In this document: in pieces, positions 8,976 to 18,600 of the stretch
Position numbering within the stretch: position 1 is the stretch's first letter
Layout of the letters: each line of letters opens with the position of its first letter
Position numbers and translations under genes: made by a program
Notes under the pieces: generated by a model
Told to the model about the DNA's origin: nothing
What the model saw: only the letters and a program-made list of their open reading frames with translations
Database searches by the model: none
From: a virus
DNA: 64,000 bases
Virus record (IMG/VR): IMGVR_UViG_3300042465_006864
Coordinates: 1 to 64,000 of that record
Strand: one strand, 5' to 3'

Positions 8976-9458
8976 ATGATTCAACTCTATAAACCTAATT
9001 CAAAGTCGAGTGGATGCGCTTTTGCTTTCCGTCTTGGCACTACTGGTAAATTCAAAGACCCTTGCCTTTATGTCAACGCTATTATGCAGCATTCATGGGA
9101 TGAAAAAACCAAAAACGGTTCCTTTGCTGAGAATGCAAAAAACCCAGAAAAAACAGTAGTCATCAAACTAAACGAATTTGAAGTCGGCGGCATCATCAAC
9201 GCTATTGAAAACTATTCTGAATACAAAGCGTTTCATAGCCACGAAACAAATAAGACAAGCATCTCGTTTAAGCCTTACCAGAAAAATGATGGCACTAAAG
9301 CATTCTCTTTTTCTATTACCAAAAACTCAGCTTTGAAATTTGGTATTGGCATCGAACCTGGAGAAGCTTATGCCATCCGCGAGTTCTGTAAAGTGATCTT
9401 GCAAAAACTTTACGAAACTCGTTCAAACGCCCAAATGCAAAACCGCTCCGATGACTAA
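8976..9458 (+). CDS. Putative ssDNA-binding protein
   Basis: 160 aa. The order FRLGTTGKFKDPCLYVNAIMQ, then VVIKLNEFEVGGIINAIENY, then KAFHSH..KTSISFKPY and AFSFSITKN suggests paired beta-sheets joined to helices as in Whirly/PUR-like single-strand nucleic-acid-binding proteins. This is a fold guess from pattern, with no diagnostic motif. The next genes (glycosyltransferases, a possible annealing protein at 12484) do not settle it. The 3' end overlaps the start of 9451 by 8 nt. Confidence 0.4.
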   Translation: MIQLYKPNSKSSGCAFAFRLGTTGKFKDPCLYVNAIMQHSWDEKTKNGSFAENAKNPEKTVVIKLNEFEVGGIINAIENYSEYKAFHSHETNKTSISFKPYQKNDGTKAFSFSITKNSALKFGIGIEPGEAYAIREFCKVILQKLYETRSNAQMQNRSDD

Positions 9459-11337
9459 AAAGAAAGTTCTCATACATAGTAATTTCTGCAAAGCTTTCAC
9501 AGGTTTTGGTAAGCACAAAAAGAATATCTTGCGCTATCTGTTTAATACAGGCAAGTATGAAATGTTTGAGTTAGCCAATGGCTTGATGAGACGCTGCCCC
9601 GAAACTGATAGCACTCCATGGACTACTTATGGCTCTTTGCCAGATGTCCAAAAGATGGCGGAAATCAATCAAGATCAACACAAGCAACGTCAAGCTGCGT
9701 ATGGTGCTTTTGGTATAGATGATGTTATCAATACAGTGCGTCCCGATGTGTATATTGGTATCGAGGATATTTGGGCATTTGATGGCTTTTACGAAAAGCC
9801 TTGGTGGAATAAAGTGAATTCCATGATTTGGACAACGCTTGATAGCTTGCCAATTCTACAATCAGCAATTGACGCTGCGCCTAAAATTAAACATTACTAT
9901 GTATGGTCTTCTTTCGCGGAAAAAGCATTCCAACGAATGGGTTATAATCATATTAAAACCCTCAGAGGAAGCTTGGACGTAAATCAATTCTATAGAATGG
10001 ACGATCATAGACGCGCTGCATTGCGTCAAAAGTTTAATTTGTCCAATGAATATATCGTGGGCTTTGTGTTTAGAAATCAGCTTAGAAAAAGCGTTCCTAA
10101 TTTGCTGGAAGGTTTTAAAAAGTTTAAACAACAAGTTCCTCATGCTAAACTGTTGTTGCATACTCATTGGTCAGAGGGATGGGACATTCCCACTCTTTTG
10201 CAAGAAAAAGGTATCGACAACAAAGACATTCTTACGACTTATTTCTGCAAACAATGCAAGAGCTATTTCATTGCGCCATTTATGGGGCAAGATCGCGACT
10301 GTCCAGCATGTGGCGGCAAAAAAACAGTAAGCACTACCAACATTAATCAAGGAGTAAGTGAAGCTCAACTGAATGAAATCTACAACCTTATGGACGTATA
10401 CTGCCATCCATTTACAAGTGGCGGTCAAGAGATTCCAATTCAAGAAGCTAAACTCACAGAGCTTATCACACTAGTCACAAATTATTCTTGCGGCGAAGAG
10501 TATTGTACAGAAGAAAGCGGTGGCTTGCCTCTTAATTGGGCAGAGTATAGAGAGCCTGGAACTCAATTTATTAAAGCGTCCACTGATCCTGATCACATTG
10601 CCGAACAGTTGCTTGCTGTTTATAACATGCCTTCGATTGAACGTGCAGCGATTGGTATTAAAGCTCGCAAATTTGTAGTGGACTACTGTTCTATCGAAGC
10701 AATTGGTAAAGAGCTTGAGTCTCTTATTGACTCTATGCCAGAAGTTGATTACGACTTTGATAATCCTCCTTCTCGATTCAATGCTGATCACAAGCCTAAT
10801 TTTGAAACAGATGAAAAAGAGTTCATCATCTCTCTGCATAAAGAAATGCTGGGCGAAGCGGTTGACGAAAATCACACTTCGTTCAAAATATGGAAAAACA
10901 AACTACAGCAAGAAATCAATCGCGAACAAATGCACAATCATTTTCGCAACGTCTGCTTGCAGCAACAGCAAAAGCCTGTAGAGTTTGAAAGTGTTCTTGA
11001 TAAAGATGACGAAGGACGAAGAATCTGTGTTCTTGCTCAAGGAACAGAATCTGATATTCTTTTGCTGAATGGTCTTATGGAAAATCTTCACAAACAATAT
11101 CCACAGCACAACATCTACTTCGCCACACGGCAAGAGTATTTCCCGCTGATTGAGGATAATCGTTTTGTTCATAAATGTATCTTATATTCTGAAATGTTGG
11201 AGAATTCATTTATTTTAGAAGGAGCTGGCGCTCATAAAGGTTATTTTGACCTAGCGTTTATGCCGACAACAACTACTCAAAAGAACATTTGTTACATTCA
11301 CAACGGCAAAGATAAAATTCAATTCGATTTACAATGA
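9451..11337 (+). CDS. Glycosyltransferase: GT4-like domain plus N-terminal half of a GT9-like domain
   Basis: 628 aa. Residues about 1-430 form a GT-B glycosyltransferase of GT4 type, with KKVLIHSNFCKAFTGFGKH at the N-terminus and a HPFTSGGQEIPIQEA donor-site motif at about 320-335. A CxxC...CxxC zinc ribbon (Cys about 265, 268, 284, 287) is inserted inside the C-terminal Rossmann half, which is unusual. Residues about 515-628 (RRICVLAQGTESDILLLNGL onward) look like the N-terminal half of a GT9 heptosyltransferase, and the fold continues in the next gene. Substrate unknown: host surface glycan or modified phage DNA are both possible. Confidence 0.7.
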   Translation: MTKKKVLIHSNFCKAFTGFGKHKKNILRYLFNTGKYEMFELANGLMRRCPETDSTPWTTYGSLPDVQKMAEINQDQHKQRQAAYGAFGIDDVINTVRPDVYIGIEDIWAFDGFYEKPWWNKVNSMIWTTLDSLPILQSAIDAAPKIKHYYVWSSFAEKAFQRMGYNHIKTLRGSLDVNQFYRMDDHRRAALRQKFNLSNEYIVGFVFRNQLRKSVPNLLEGFKKFKQQVPHAKLLLHTHWSEGWDIPTLLQEKGIDNKDILTTYFCKQCKSYFIAPFMGQDRDCPACGGKKTVSTTNINQGVSEAQLNEIYNLMDVYCHPFTSGGQEIPIQEAKLTELITLVTNYSCGEEYCTEESGGLPLNWAEYREPGTQFIKASTDPDHIAEQLLAVYNMPSIERAAIGIKARKFVVDYCSIEAIGKELESLIDSMPEVDYDFDNPPSRFNADHKPNFETDEKEFIISLHKEMLGEAVDENHTSFKIWKNKLQQEINREQMHNHFRNVCLQQQQKPVEFESVLDKDDEGRRICVLAQGTESDILLLNGLMENLHKQYPQHNIYFATRQEYFPLIEDNRFVHKCILYSEMLENSFILEGAGAHKGYFDLAFMPTTTTQKNICYIHNGKDKIQFDLQ

Positions 11338-12497
11338 GTCACCTAATAGAAGAATATGCCAAAAATCTTGGCGTGAAAATTGGCAAGCCTGTTTTGGCGG
11401 AACATTTCTTTCCAGTCATTCCAGAGAAGTATATTACTGTATCAGTAGAGCCGCAAGTTCAGTCGAAGCAGTATAAGTATTTTGATATTGTGTTTGATAC
11501 TGTGCGCTCATTTTTGAGCAAGCAGTCGATTAAGATTATTCAAATCGGTTCGTCAAAATCACAGAGACTATCGTCTGTAGATGAAATGATTTTTGATCTT
11601 GATTTTAAAAAACAGGCATATATCGTCAAGAATAGTCTGGCGCATATCGGCGGCAATGACGCTCTTATGCATTATGCTAGCGCCAATGATATTCCTATTG
11701 TCACATTGTTTGGCGATTCTTACGCCGCCTGTTCTGATGGCTATTGGAGTTCAAACAAAACAAATATCGAAGCACCTTGGGCTGTTAAGCCTAGTTTCAA
11801 CGCTGTAGATCAACAAGATTCAATCAATAAAATTTTACCAGAAGATATAGCCAATGCGATTATTAAAAAATTTACGCCCGAAAAATCTATTCCACTCAAA
11901 ACTCGTTTCCTTGGCGATTTTTACCATCATCCTGTTTTTGAGTTGGTTCCAGACTTTTTTGCGCAAATGCCAGGAATGCCAGAAAAACACTGGTTCATGA
12001 GACTCGATTATCTTGACTCTTTTTCGTATGTAGAGTCGTGGTGCGAGTATCTGCAATCATTCTCATTCTTCACAGAGAAGATGATCCCCCATCAATTCAT
12101 CCAGAAAATTCGCGGCAAGTTAAAGAATATTACTTTTCTAGTAAATGAGGAAAGTGTTATTTCTGTTGATTACCTCAACTATATTAGCGGTCTAGGAATT
12201 ACCATCAATCTTTTAGTTAAAGATGCGTCGATCCTTCCAACGATTCGTAATAAGTATTTCGATTCCAACGTGCAAGTTTATGCTACTGCTGATAAGTCTA
12301 TTTTAAAAGATAAAAAAATCACTTTTAATCAGTCATTTTTTCACTCTAATAAAACAATCATATCTCGCGGCAAAAAATACCCCAGCACCTATCATTGGAA
12401 AAAAGACAAAAATATTCTTGACAAGAACCTCGTCATAGAAGATAATGAGTTGCTCCTTAGCGAATTAAATCATTTCTATATTTATGACACAAAATAA
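11334..12497 (+). CDS. GT9-like glycosyltransferase, C-terminal half, with extra domain
   Basis: 387 aa. Residues about 95-130 contain SLAHIGGNDALMHYASANDI and IPIVTLFGDS, the donor-binding region of ADP-heptose:LPS heptosyltransferases (GT9), but the N-terminal Rossmann half is missing; it appears at the end of the previous protein. Start overlaps the previous stop (ATGA), so the two are translationally coupled and likely act together. Residues about 195-387 are an additional unrecognised domain. The split could be natural or an old frameshift. Confidence 0.65.
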   Translation: MSHLIEEYAKNLGVKIGKPVLAEHFFPVIPEKYITVSVEPQVQSKQYKYFDIVFDTVRSFLSKQSIKIIQIGSSKSQRLSSVDEMIFDLDFKKQAYIVKNSLAHIGGNDALMHYASANDIPIVTLFGDSYAACSDGYWSSNKTNIEAPWAVKPSFNAVDQQDSINKILPEDIANAIIKKFTPEKSIPLKTRFLGDFYHHPVFELVPDFFAQMPGMPEKHWFMRLDYLDSFSYVESWCEYLQSFSFFTEKMIPHQFIQKIRGKLKNITFLVNEESVISVDYLNYISGLGITINLLVKDASILPTIRNKYFDSNVQVYATADKSILKDKKITFNQSFFHSNKTIISRGKKYPSTYHWKKDKNILDKNLVIEDNELLLSELNHFYIYDTK

Positions 12498-13248
12498 AAT
12501 AACCAGAGGTCCAGACGGACTAATTGAAAACAAAGAATACAAGTTCACTCCAGATGGCTTCGTCGATTGGCGAGCCATGATTGATCCTCAGTTTCTTTAC
12601 CCGAACAAAGATTTCTTTGAGATTAGAAAATTGTCGATTCCTGCTTCTATTGAAGGCTTAGATGATAAACAATTGCTTATTATGCTCGGCGGCATCAAAG
12701 AGCTGGCTCGTTTGCGAGGCTTTAAGAGCGTTCGCTATAGCATCAAACACGAAGCGCCAAATTATGTTACAGCAATTTGTTGTATTGAATGGATTGGTAA
12801 TTTTGAAACAAGCGGTGAAGAGGTTATTTTTGAAGATGTCGCAAATGCCACAGAAGCAAATACCGACAACTTCTGTTTGAAGTTCCTCGAAACTATCGCG
12901 TGTAATCGTGCATTTGTTCGTTGCGTTCGCAATTTCCTCAATATTCATATTGTCGGAGCAGATGAAATCGACAAGTCTAAAAACAAAGCAGTTGACATTT
13001 CTGATCTTGTGCAATCCAGCGTTATTCCTATTACGCCACAGGGAGCTTTGGAAAAGAACGTCAATGATAAACTTAAAATCTTCTCGTTCGAAGACTTCAA
13101 AACATATCTCCGCAATATGTGGACTAGCGCTACAGAAGCGAATGACGCAACTACTCTTGATCTTTTGGCAGACGCTAAAAACTGGAGCGGTTTCACAGAT
13201 ATTCCTGCCAAGACTGCGCGTGTCTTGATTAAGAAAATCAATGATTAA
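12484..13248 (+). CDS. Possible single-strand annealing/recombination protein
   Basis: 254 aa. The central stretch NATEANTDNFCLKFLETIAC followed by NRAFVRCVRNFLNI resembles the A.T..N....A.TRA..RALR.(A)L motif of Rad52/ERF-type annealing proteins, preceded by a beta-hairpin (YVTAICCIEWIG) that would fit that fold. A flexible linker and a small C-terminal helical domain follow. It overlaps the glycosyltransferase by 14 nt and the acetyltransferase by 8 nt. Without a profile comparison this is a guess from one motif. Confidence 0.4.
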   Translation: MTQNKITRGPDGLIENKEYKFTPDGFVDWRAMIDPQFLYPNKDFFEIRKLSIPASIEGLDDKQLLIMLGGIKELARLRGFKSVRYSIKHEAPNYVTAICCIEWIGNFETSGEEVIFEDVANATEANTDNFCLKFLETIACNRAFVRCVRNFLNIHIVGADEIDKSKNKAVDISDLVQSSVIPITPQGALEKNVNDKLKIFSFEDFKTYLRNMWTSATEANDATTLDLLADAKNWSGFTDIPAKTARVLIKKIND

Positions 13249-13696
13249 GCGTATTACAAATCCTGTAGAATTTGAAAAGCTTATTGACGATATATATGAG
13301 CTTTTTAAACAACATGATTTGTATGAAGGTCACGCCTTGGTAGCTCACAGCCCAGAGACTATCAAGGCTAACTTTTCCCATCCATCTATTTTGGCGTGGG
13401 ATTTATTAGTGTGGGGAAATTTACAAGGCGATAAATTTGATGCAATGATCGCTTTTAACAAAGTTCGATGCCCAAAATTCAACGAAGAGATGATTCATGA
13501 ATTTCTGTGGTTATCTAAAAATCCGAAAGCTGGTTATAAGCTGTTTAAAACGGCAGCTGATGCTGCAAGACAAATGGGGTGCAAATACATCACAATGTCT
13601 ACAGCAGTCAACAATCCTTATCACCAAAAAGTAAAATCATTCTACCGTAAAATGGGATTCATTAAAGATACCGAAACATACATTAGCAAACTATGA
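13241..13696 (+). CDS. GNAT-family N-acetyltransferase
   Basis: 151 aa. The ending NPYHQKVKSFYRKMGFIKD is the GNAT motif B region (N..H.K...FY.KMGF), and AADAARQMGCKYITMSTAV supplies the preceding helix and strand. The N-terminal part is diverged. Acetyl-CoA dependent transfer to an amine is expected; the acceptor is unknown. It is coupled to neighbours on both sides (8-nt overlap before, ATGA after). Confidence 0.65.
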   Translation: MIKRITNPVEFEKLIDDIYELFKQHDLYEGHALVAHSPETIKANFSHPSILAWDLLVWGNLQGDKFDAMIAFNKVRCPKFNEEMIHEFLWLSKNPKAGYKLFKTAADAARQMGCKYITMSTAVNNPYHQKVKSFYRKMGFIKDTETYISKL

Positions 13697-13851
13697 ACAA
13701 TAAAAAAGCAAAAAAACTGAGACAAATACTACCCCCTGAAAACGCGATGTCAAAACGCGCATATCGTCGAGCAAAGAAATTTTACTCTCGTTTGCCAGAA
13801 CATGCGAAAGCAGACTTCTTAGCTGGACTAGAAGCAATGGCAAGCAATTAA
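13693..13851 (+). CDS. Small basic protein
   Basis: 52 aa, MNNKKAKKLRQILPPENAMS at the start, strongly basic with 16 Lys/Arg. The ATG overlaps the stop of the acetyltransferase gene (ATGA), and the TAA overlaps the 3' end of the convergent tail gene by 4 nt. Probably a nucleic-acid- or protein-binding peptide; no family recognised. Confidence 0.6.
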   Translation: MNNKKAKKLRQILPPENAMSKRAYRRAKKFYSRLPEHAKADFLAGLEAMASN

Positions 13852-15683
13852 AATATCGTTGCTTGTAGTTTGTAAGTCGCGCCAGTATAGCTACTGCCAC
13901 TCACATACAAACCGCATAACCCTCCCGCAAGACCCGTAAGCTGATATGTCGATGATGTATCGTTTACGGGTTCTTGTATTAAAGCAAGACCAGTAGTATT
14001 GACTACTCCTTTCAATTCAGAAAGTCGTCTGATATTTCCTGAGTCTTTAATTTCTACTAAGTATTTCACGCTAGTAAAAACTCCAGAATCAAACTCATGA
14101 ATAACACCTCTTCCATAGCAAAGTTTGCCTGTTTGATATATTGTTTGATTGAATCCAGTTCCATCGTAAATATTAACGGCATTTACGTCTGCGCTTGATA
14201 GCAATACATTTGTTTGTTTAGTTACAAACGTGGTCGGTCCAAATACAAAAGACTTACCAGATCCTAAAGCTCCGTATGGAACAACTGTGAAGTAGTATGG
14301 AATATTTTCTGTTAATTCTCCCTTGTTGATTGTCAAAGCGTAAGCATTAGATACGTTAACAACACTTTGCGAGAATAAATAACCCTCTTGAGCTGTAGGA
14401 TTAAGATACGTTAATTCGTTTACAGCAGAGCCAGCTCCAGTAGAAGCATAAACATCATAGCGATCCATTTGTATAAATCGCAAGTCATTCTGTAATACGA
14501 TTGAAGCATCAAATGATTCTGTCGCTTGTGACGCTCCACTAAATTCAGAATAATTCGGCACAATGTCCAAAATATTCGGAACATTACCATATGCCAAGAA
14601 TACGCCTGTGAAAATTGATCCATCAAATGAATTCGGCAGCTTGCATCTTACGCCGAAATCTTTTTTATAAGAGCCAAAAATATTTTCATTATCTAGCGCT
14701 GAAACAGTTACAGAGCGTGAATATTTTCCTGTGAAGAAATTCGCGGCGGCAGTTGTTCCATCTATATTTAAAATATCAAACACGCACCCACTAATTAACG
14801 GATTCTCCAAGAATTGTTGACTAGAAGAAATGGTGTTGAGCTGTTGGTCCAAAATATCGAAAAAGAAAGTAACATCTTTTTGCGAGTGAACGCCGCTGCC
14901 TGTGAAAATTTGGTTTAAGTTGCCAGTATCAACATTAAATGCTGGATCAAATTGAAACAAATTGATAGAACCTCCTGGAGTTGGATATGCCAAATCAAAA
15001 GATACACATAAATCTGCGCCAGTTGTTGGATTTATTTCGCCACTTCCACTTTCAACAATTGAAGGATTAACTAAATACGAACCACTTAATTCATACAAAC
15101 CAATTTCATAATATAACTTATTTGCAATGCCATTGTTTTGGTTGTTTATAAAACATAGTTGATTTGAACCCTCATTCAAAATCAATTCGCTAAAATAATA
15201 AGACTCTTCTGAAGTAGAATAGTCTTGATAAATAGATAATGAATAATCGCCATCATAATCGGTATACGATCCATAAGGACTGCCAGAACTATACAGCGTG
15301 CTTGTGACTTCAGTAGTTTCTCCTATTTTTAAAACCCATGGATTCGAGCCGCTCTTAACAAGAGAAAAGTTATAAATTGCTGCTTGTAGATCATAATAAA
15401 AGTTTCCTATTGGACCCTCTTTAAGAATAGAAGAACCTGTTGATTGAGTGCAATCATCATCAAAAGACCAATTTATTGCAATTGGGCATCCGCCACTTAG
15501 TATAGGACTAACACTGCTTAATTTTAATGAAGAATCAGCAGAACCAACAAGATAAGCTCCATCACCTTGACCAGATCCAGTAGTTGATCCTACATATCCA
15601 CTGTTAATTAAAATATCAAATAAATCAGAACCTGCCTGACCTGTTATTTTAATCCCAACGACCTTATTTTGATATGAAAACAT
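13848..15683 (-). CDS. Tail-tip/fibre protein downstream of J
   Basis: 611 aa, beta-rich with many Gly-Ser-Thr turns. Several segments resemble fibronectin type III or Ig-like modules (for example YALTINKGELTENIPYYFTV, residues about 430-490). It lies 3 nt after the J-like gene on the same strand, the usual place for a tail-tip accessory or receptor-binding protein. No enzyme motif seen. Converges on the small basic gene with a 4-nt overlap. Confidence 0.65.
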   Translation of the reverse strand: MFSYQNKVVGIKITGQAGSDLFDILINSGYVGSTTGSGQGDGAYLVGSADSSLKLSSVSPILSGGCPIAINWSFDDDCTQSTGSSILKEGPIGNFYYDLQAAIYNFSLVKSGSNPWVLKIGETTEVTSTLYSSGSPYGSYTDYDGDYSLSIYQDYSTSEESYYFSELILNEGSNQLCFINNQNNGIANKLYYEIGLYELSGSYLVNPSIVESGSGEINPTTGADLCVSFDLAYPTPGGSINLFQFDPAFNVDTGNLNQIFTGSGVHSQKDVTFFFDILDQQLNTISSSQQFLENPLISGCVFDILNIDGTTAAANFFTGKYSRSVTVSALDNENIFGSYKKDFGVRCKLPNSFDGSIFTGVFLAYGNVPNILDIVPNYSEFSGASQATESFDASIVLQNDLRFIQMDRYDVYASTGAGSAVNELTYLNPTAQEGYLFSQSVVNVSNAYALTINKGELTENIPYYFTVVPYGALGSGKSFVFGPTTFVTKQTNVLLSSADVNAVNIYDGTGFNQTIYQTGKLCYGRGVIHEFDSGVFTSVKYLVEIKDSGNIRRLSELKGVVNTTGLALIQEPVNDTSSTYQLTGLAGGLCGLYVSGSSYTGATYKLQATIF

Positions 15684-15686
15684 AAA

Positions 15687-18600
15687 TTATTGTAAAGAAA
15701 AGCCGACAATGGCTGGTTTAGTAATGCTTGTAGTGTTAGTTCCTGAGTAAGCAACAAATGTTCCTGTAGTAGCAGTAGATGAATTAATATTCGGAGATTC
15801 TGCCAATGCTGCAACAGATAGAGTCCAATTTCCGATATTAGTCAATCCAGTGAATTGTACACCAGTTTGATTAGTGATTGTTGATTCAAAATATCCAGCC
15901 AAAGAGTTGTCAATTGAAACACTATACCCTGTCGCACTTGCAACAGAAGCCCATTGTCCTGTAAGTTTGAAGTTGCTTGATGTCTGGTTGAATCCAGAGA
16001 ATGTTGCGATACTTGGCGTGGCTAATTGTTTAATCTGAGCATTACCAACATTAATTACTCCAGTGTAGTAAGTATTTTCTAGGAAGTCTTGAGTTATTGC
16101 TTTTTCAATTGTGTCAAATTTTCCTGTATCATAACGAGAAGCTGTAACGCCATATTCGTTTTGAGAATTTTCGCGGATTGAAATAATTTTGTATATTTGA
16201 TCAGATGCTGATGTTCGTTCAATTCTATATACACTTCCAGCTTTTACTGCTGGCAAGAAGCTGACATTGGGATCGTTTTTGTTAAGAGAAATAACGCTTC
16301 CATAATCAACAGTATTATCGTGACCAGTTAGTGATATTTTTGTGATCTGTGAAATATTGTAAGCATTGATTTCTCTATCTAAAATGCCATTTGTGACTGG
16401 ATATAAATCATCATCCCAGTTTATAGCGCCTGATATTTGACCAGTAGTTGCGCCACGTTTATTCGATGCTCCTGAGCTGTAAGCAAATCCAGTATAATTA
16501 CCGCTATCTCCTTTGGCTAGCGGGGAAATATCTGCACCATAAAATACGCCTGTATTGGTGATCACCTTATCGTATGTGTCGTTGTTTTGAAATGCCAATC
16601 CAGTAGCAAAAACAAAACCAGTAGCTCCTGTATTATAGTAGCAATATAATTTTTGACCAGCAGAACCAGTTCCTGTATATGCTGGAAATTGATATGGATA
16701 AATTGTAGAGTTGGCAAAACCATCAGTATAGCCCGAAAACTTATACAAACCACTCAAACTAGAATTACCTAACAACCCCGTAATAGAAAATTGTTCAACT
16801 CTTTGTCTTCCAGTTGTTGCTAATTGCTCTAATTCGGAAGATGTAGAATAGCCTGTTGGAGTATAAAGAGTAATGAATCCTGTATATTCTCCACTAATAA
16901 ATTGGTTATCAATTCGAAGTTTTTTGTTAACTAGGTCTACGTCTAATACTCTACCATAGTTAGTAGCACGGGTTTTCATTTCATCCTCAATGATAATCAA
17001 ATCTCCAGGTCTGCATAGAAGAGCTTCTAATCCAGCAGAAAAGTCTACGCTTTGATTTTCTTTTGTGGTTTGATAAATAATATGTTGACCAATGCGGCGA
17101 GCCATAGCTCTCGATGTAACACCCGATGTATTGATCGTTGTTTTGAAAACGCCTCTTTTACGAATGTCTTGTTCGTCTTGAATGTATTCTACTTTTGTTT
17201 TATAGTTATCGAAACGGTCTAAGTATACCACCTCAACAGTATTAAACTGCAAGTCTCTACGAACATTGCTATAGTTAAAGATTCCGTCTTTGGCATTTGC
17301 ATTATTAAACAAAGCAATTGGAGTTCTTGGTCTATCATCAAGAAAGTGAATTTCAGAGCCGCCAAAGAAAACTATGCCACGAAACAAGTTGGCAATTACA
17401 TTGATCGCGTCATAAACTTTTGTTTGTTCTTTGAATAGAATATTGCAAGAGAATCGCGGCTCCAATCCGCCAACGCCATCACTAACGCCAATAAAGTAAC
17501 CTTCATCATCTACTGCATCGCAGAATCTAGCGATTTTATAAAGCTCCCATTTATTGACTTGTGCTTCATCAATATAAGCTCCCAAGCCATAACGCTTACT
17601 CGTTAGTAGATCGTACAATATCCACGCTGGGTTGTCCGTCCAACCTTCGGTAAAAGAACCGTCCCAATCTCCTTCATAGATTTGTTTTGTAGTAGTGTAG
17701 TCTTTTGCGCTTTTGACATATCGAATATCTATTCTAGTTTCAGAATCTATGATTTTATAATTCGAGGGTATTTTAACTTTTTTTAATTTGCAGTCATAAC
17801 TACGCTCTGGAATCGCACCAAAAGCTCTAGCGTCTAATTTAATTCCAGCAATTGCTGAAAATGGATAAGAAAGTCTTTGGTCAATTATTTCAGTTACTTT
17901 GCCCAGTGAGATTTCTTTGTTGATAAGAGTTGAGTTTGTTTCGCAAGATAATTTAACAACTTTAATATATCGCTTGGTAGTAGATGGATCTTCGCCATCA
18001 TTAAGCGATGGAAGATCAAATGGACGAGTTAAGTTTGCGTCATTTAAATTTTCACCATCAATCAATTTAACAGAGTCTCTTAATAGATTCTCAGCTTCAC
18101 TATAATCTGCGCCGAAATCAATTATACAAGCACCTTCAATTAAGCCAACTATAGAATAAGAATACGATTTAACATCTTTTTTCTCTCCATTTGTTATCTT
18201 TCCAGTTTCAATTTTAATTGCTACGATTGAGGGGATTTTTGCACCAGCTTCTAACTTGCCAACATCTTTAACGCCTTCAGTAGTTACGTGTATTGTGTCT
18301 GATAGCGAATTAACAACAATTGAAAGTGATACCTTATCAACAAAAGGATTTTCGACAGTATGTGTTACAGCCAAAGAGTTATAATCTTTTTTCTCGTTGT
18401 CATTATTCCAATCGGAGTAATTGTTTTGAGCTTTTCCATAAGCTCTTTGATCATTCGATCCTTCTTGTCCAGCAATCAAATTAGTTTGAGATATGCTTAA
18501 ATTATTGCTATTTAAACCAGCAGCACCGAGTCTAAATTGAGTGTCTTTATTATTGACAACGATTCTTTGTATTGCTTGCGATTTAACAAACGGTCCAAGC

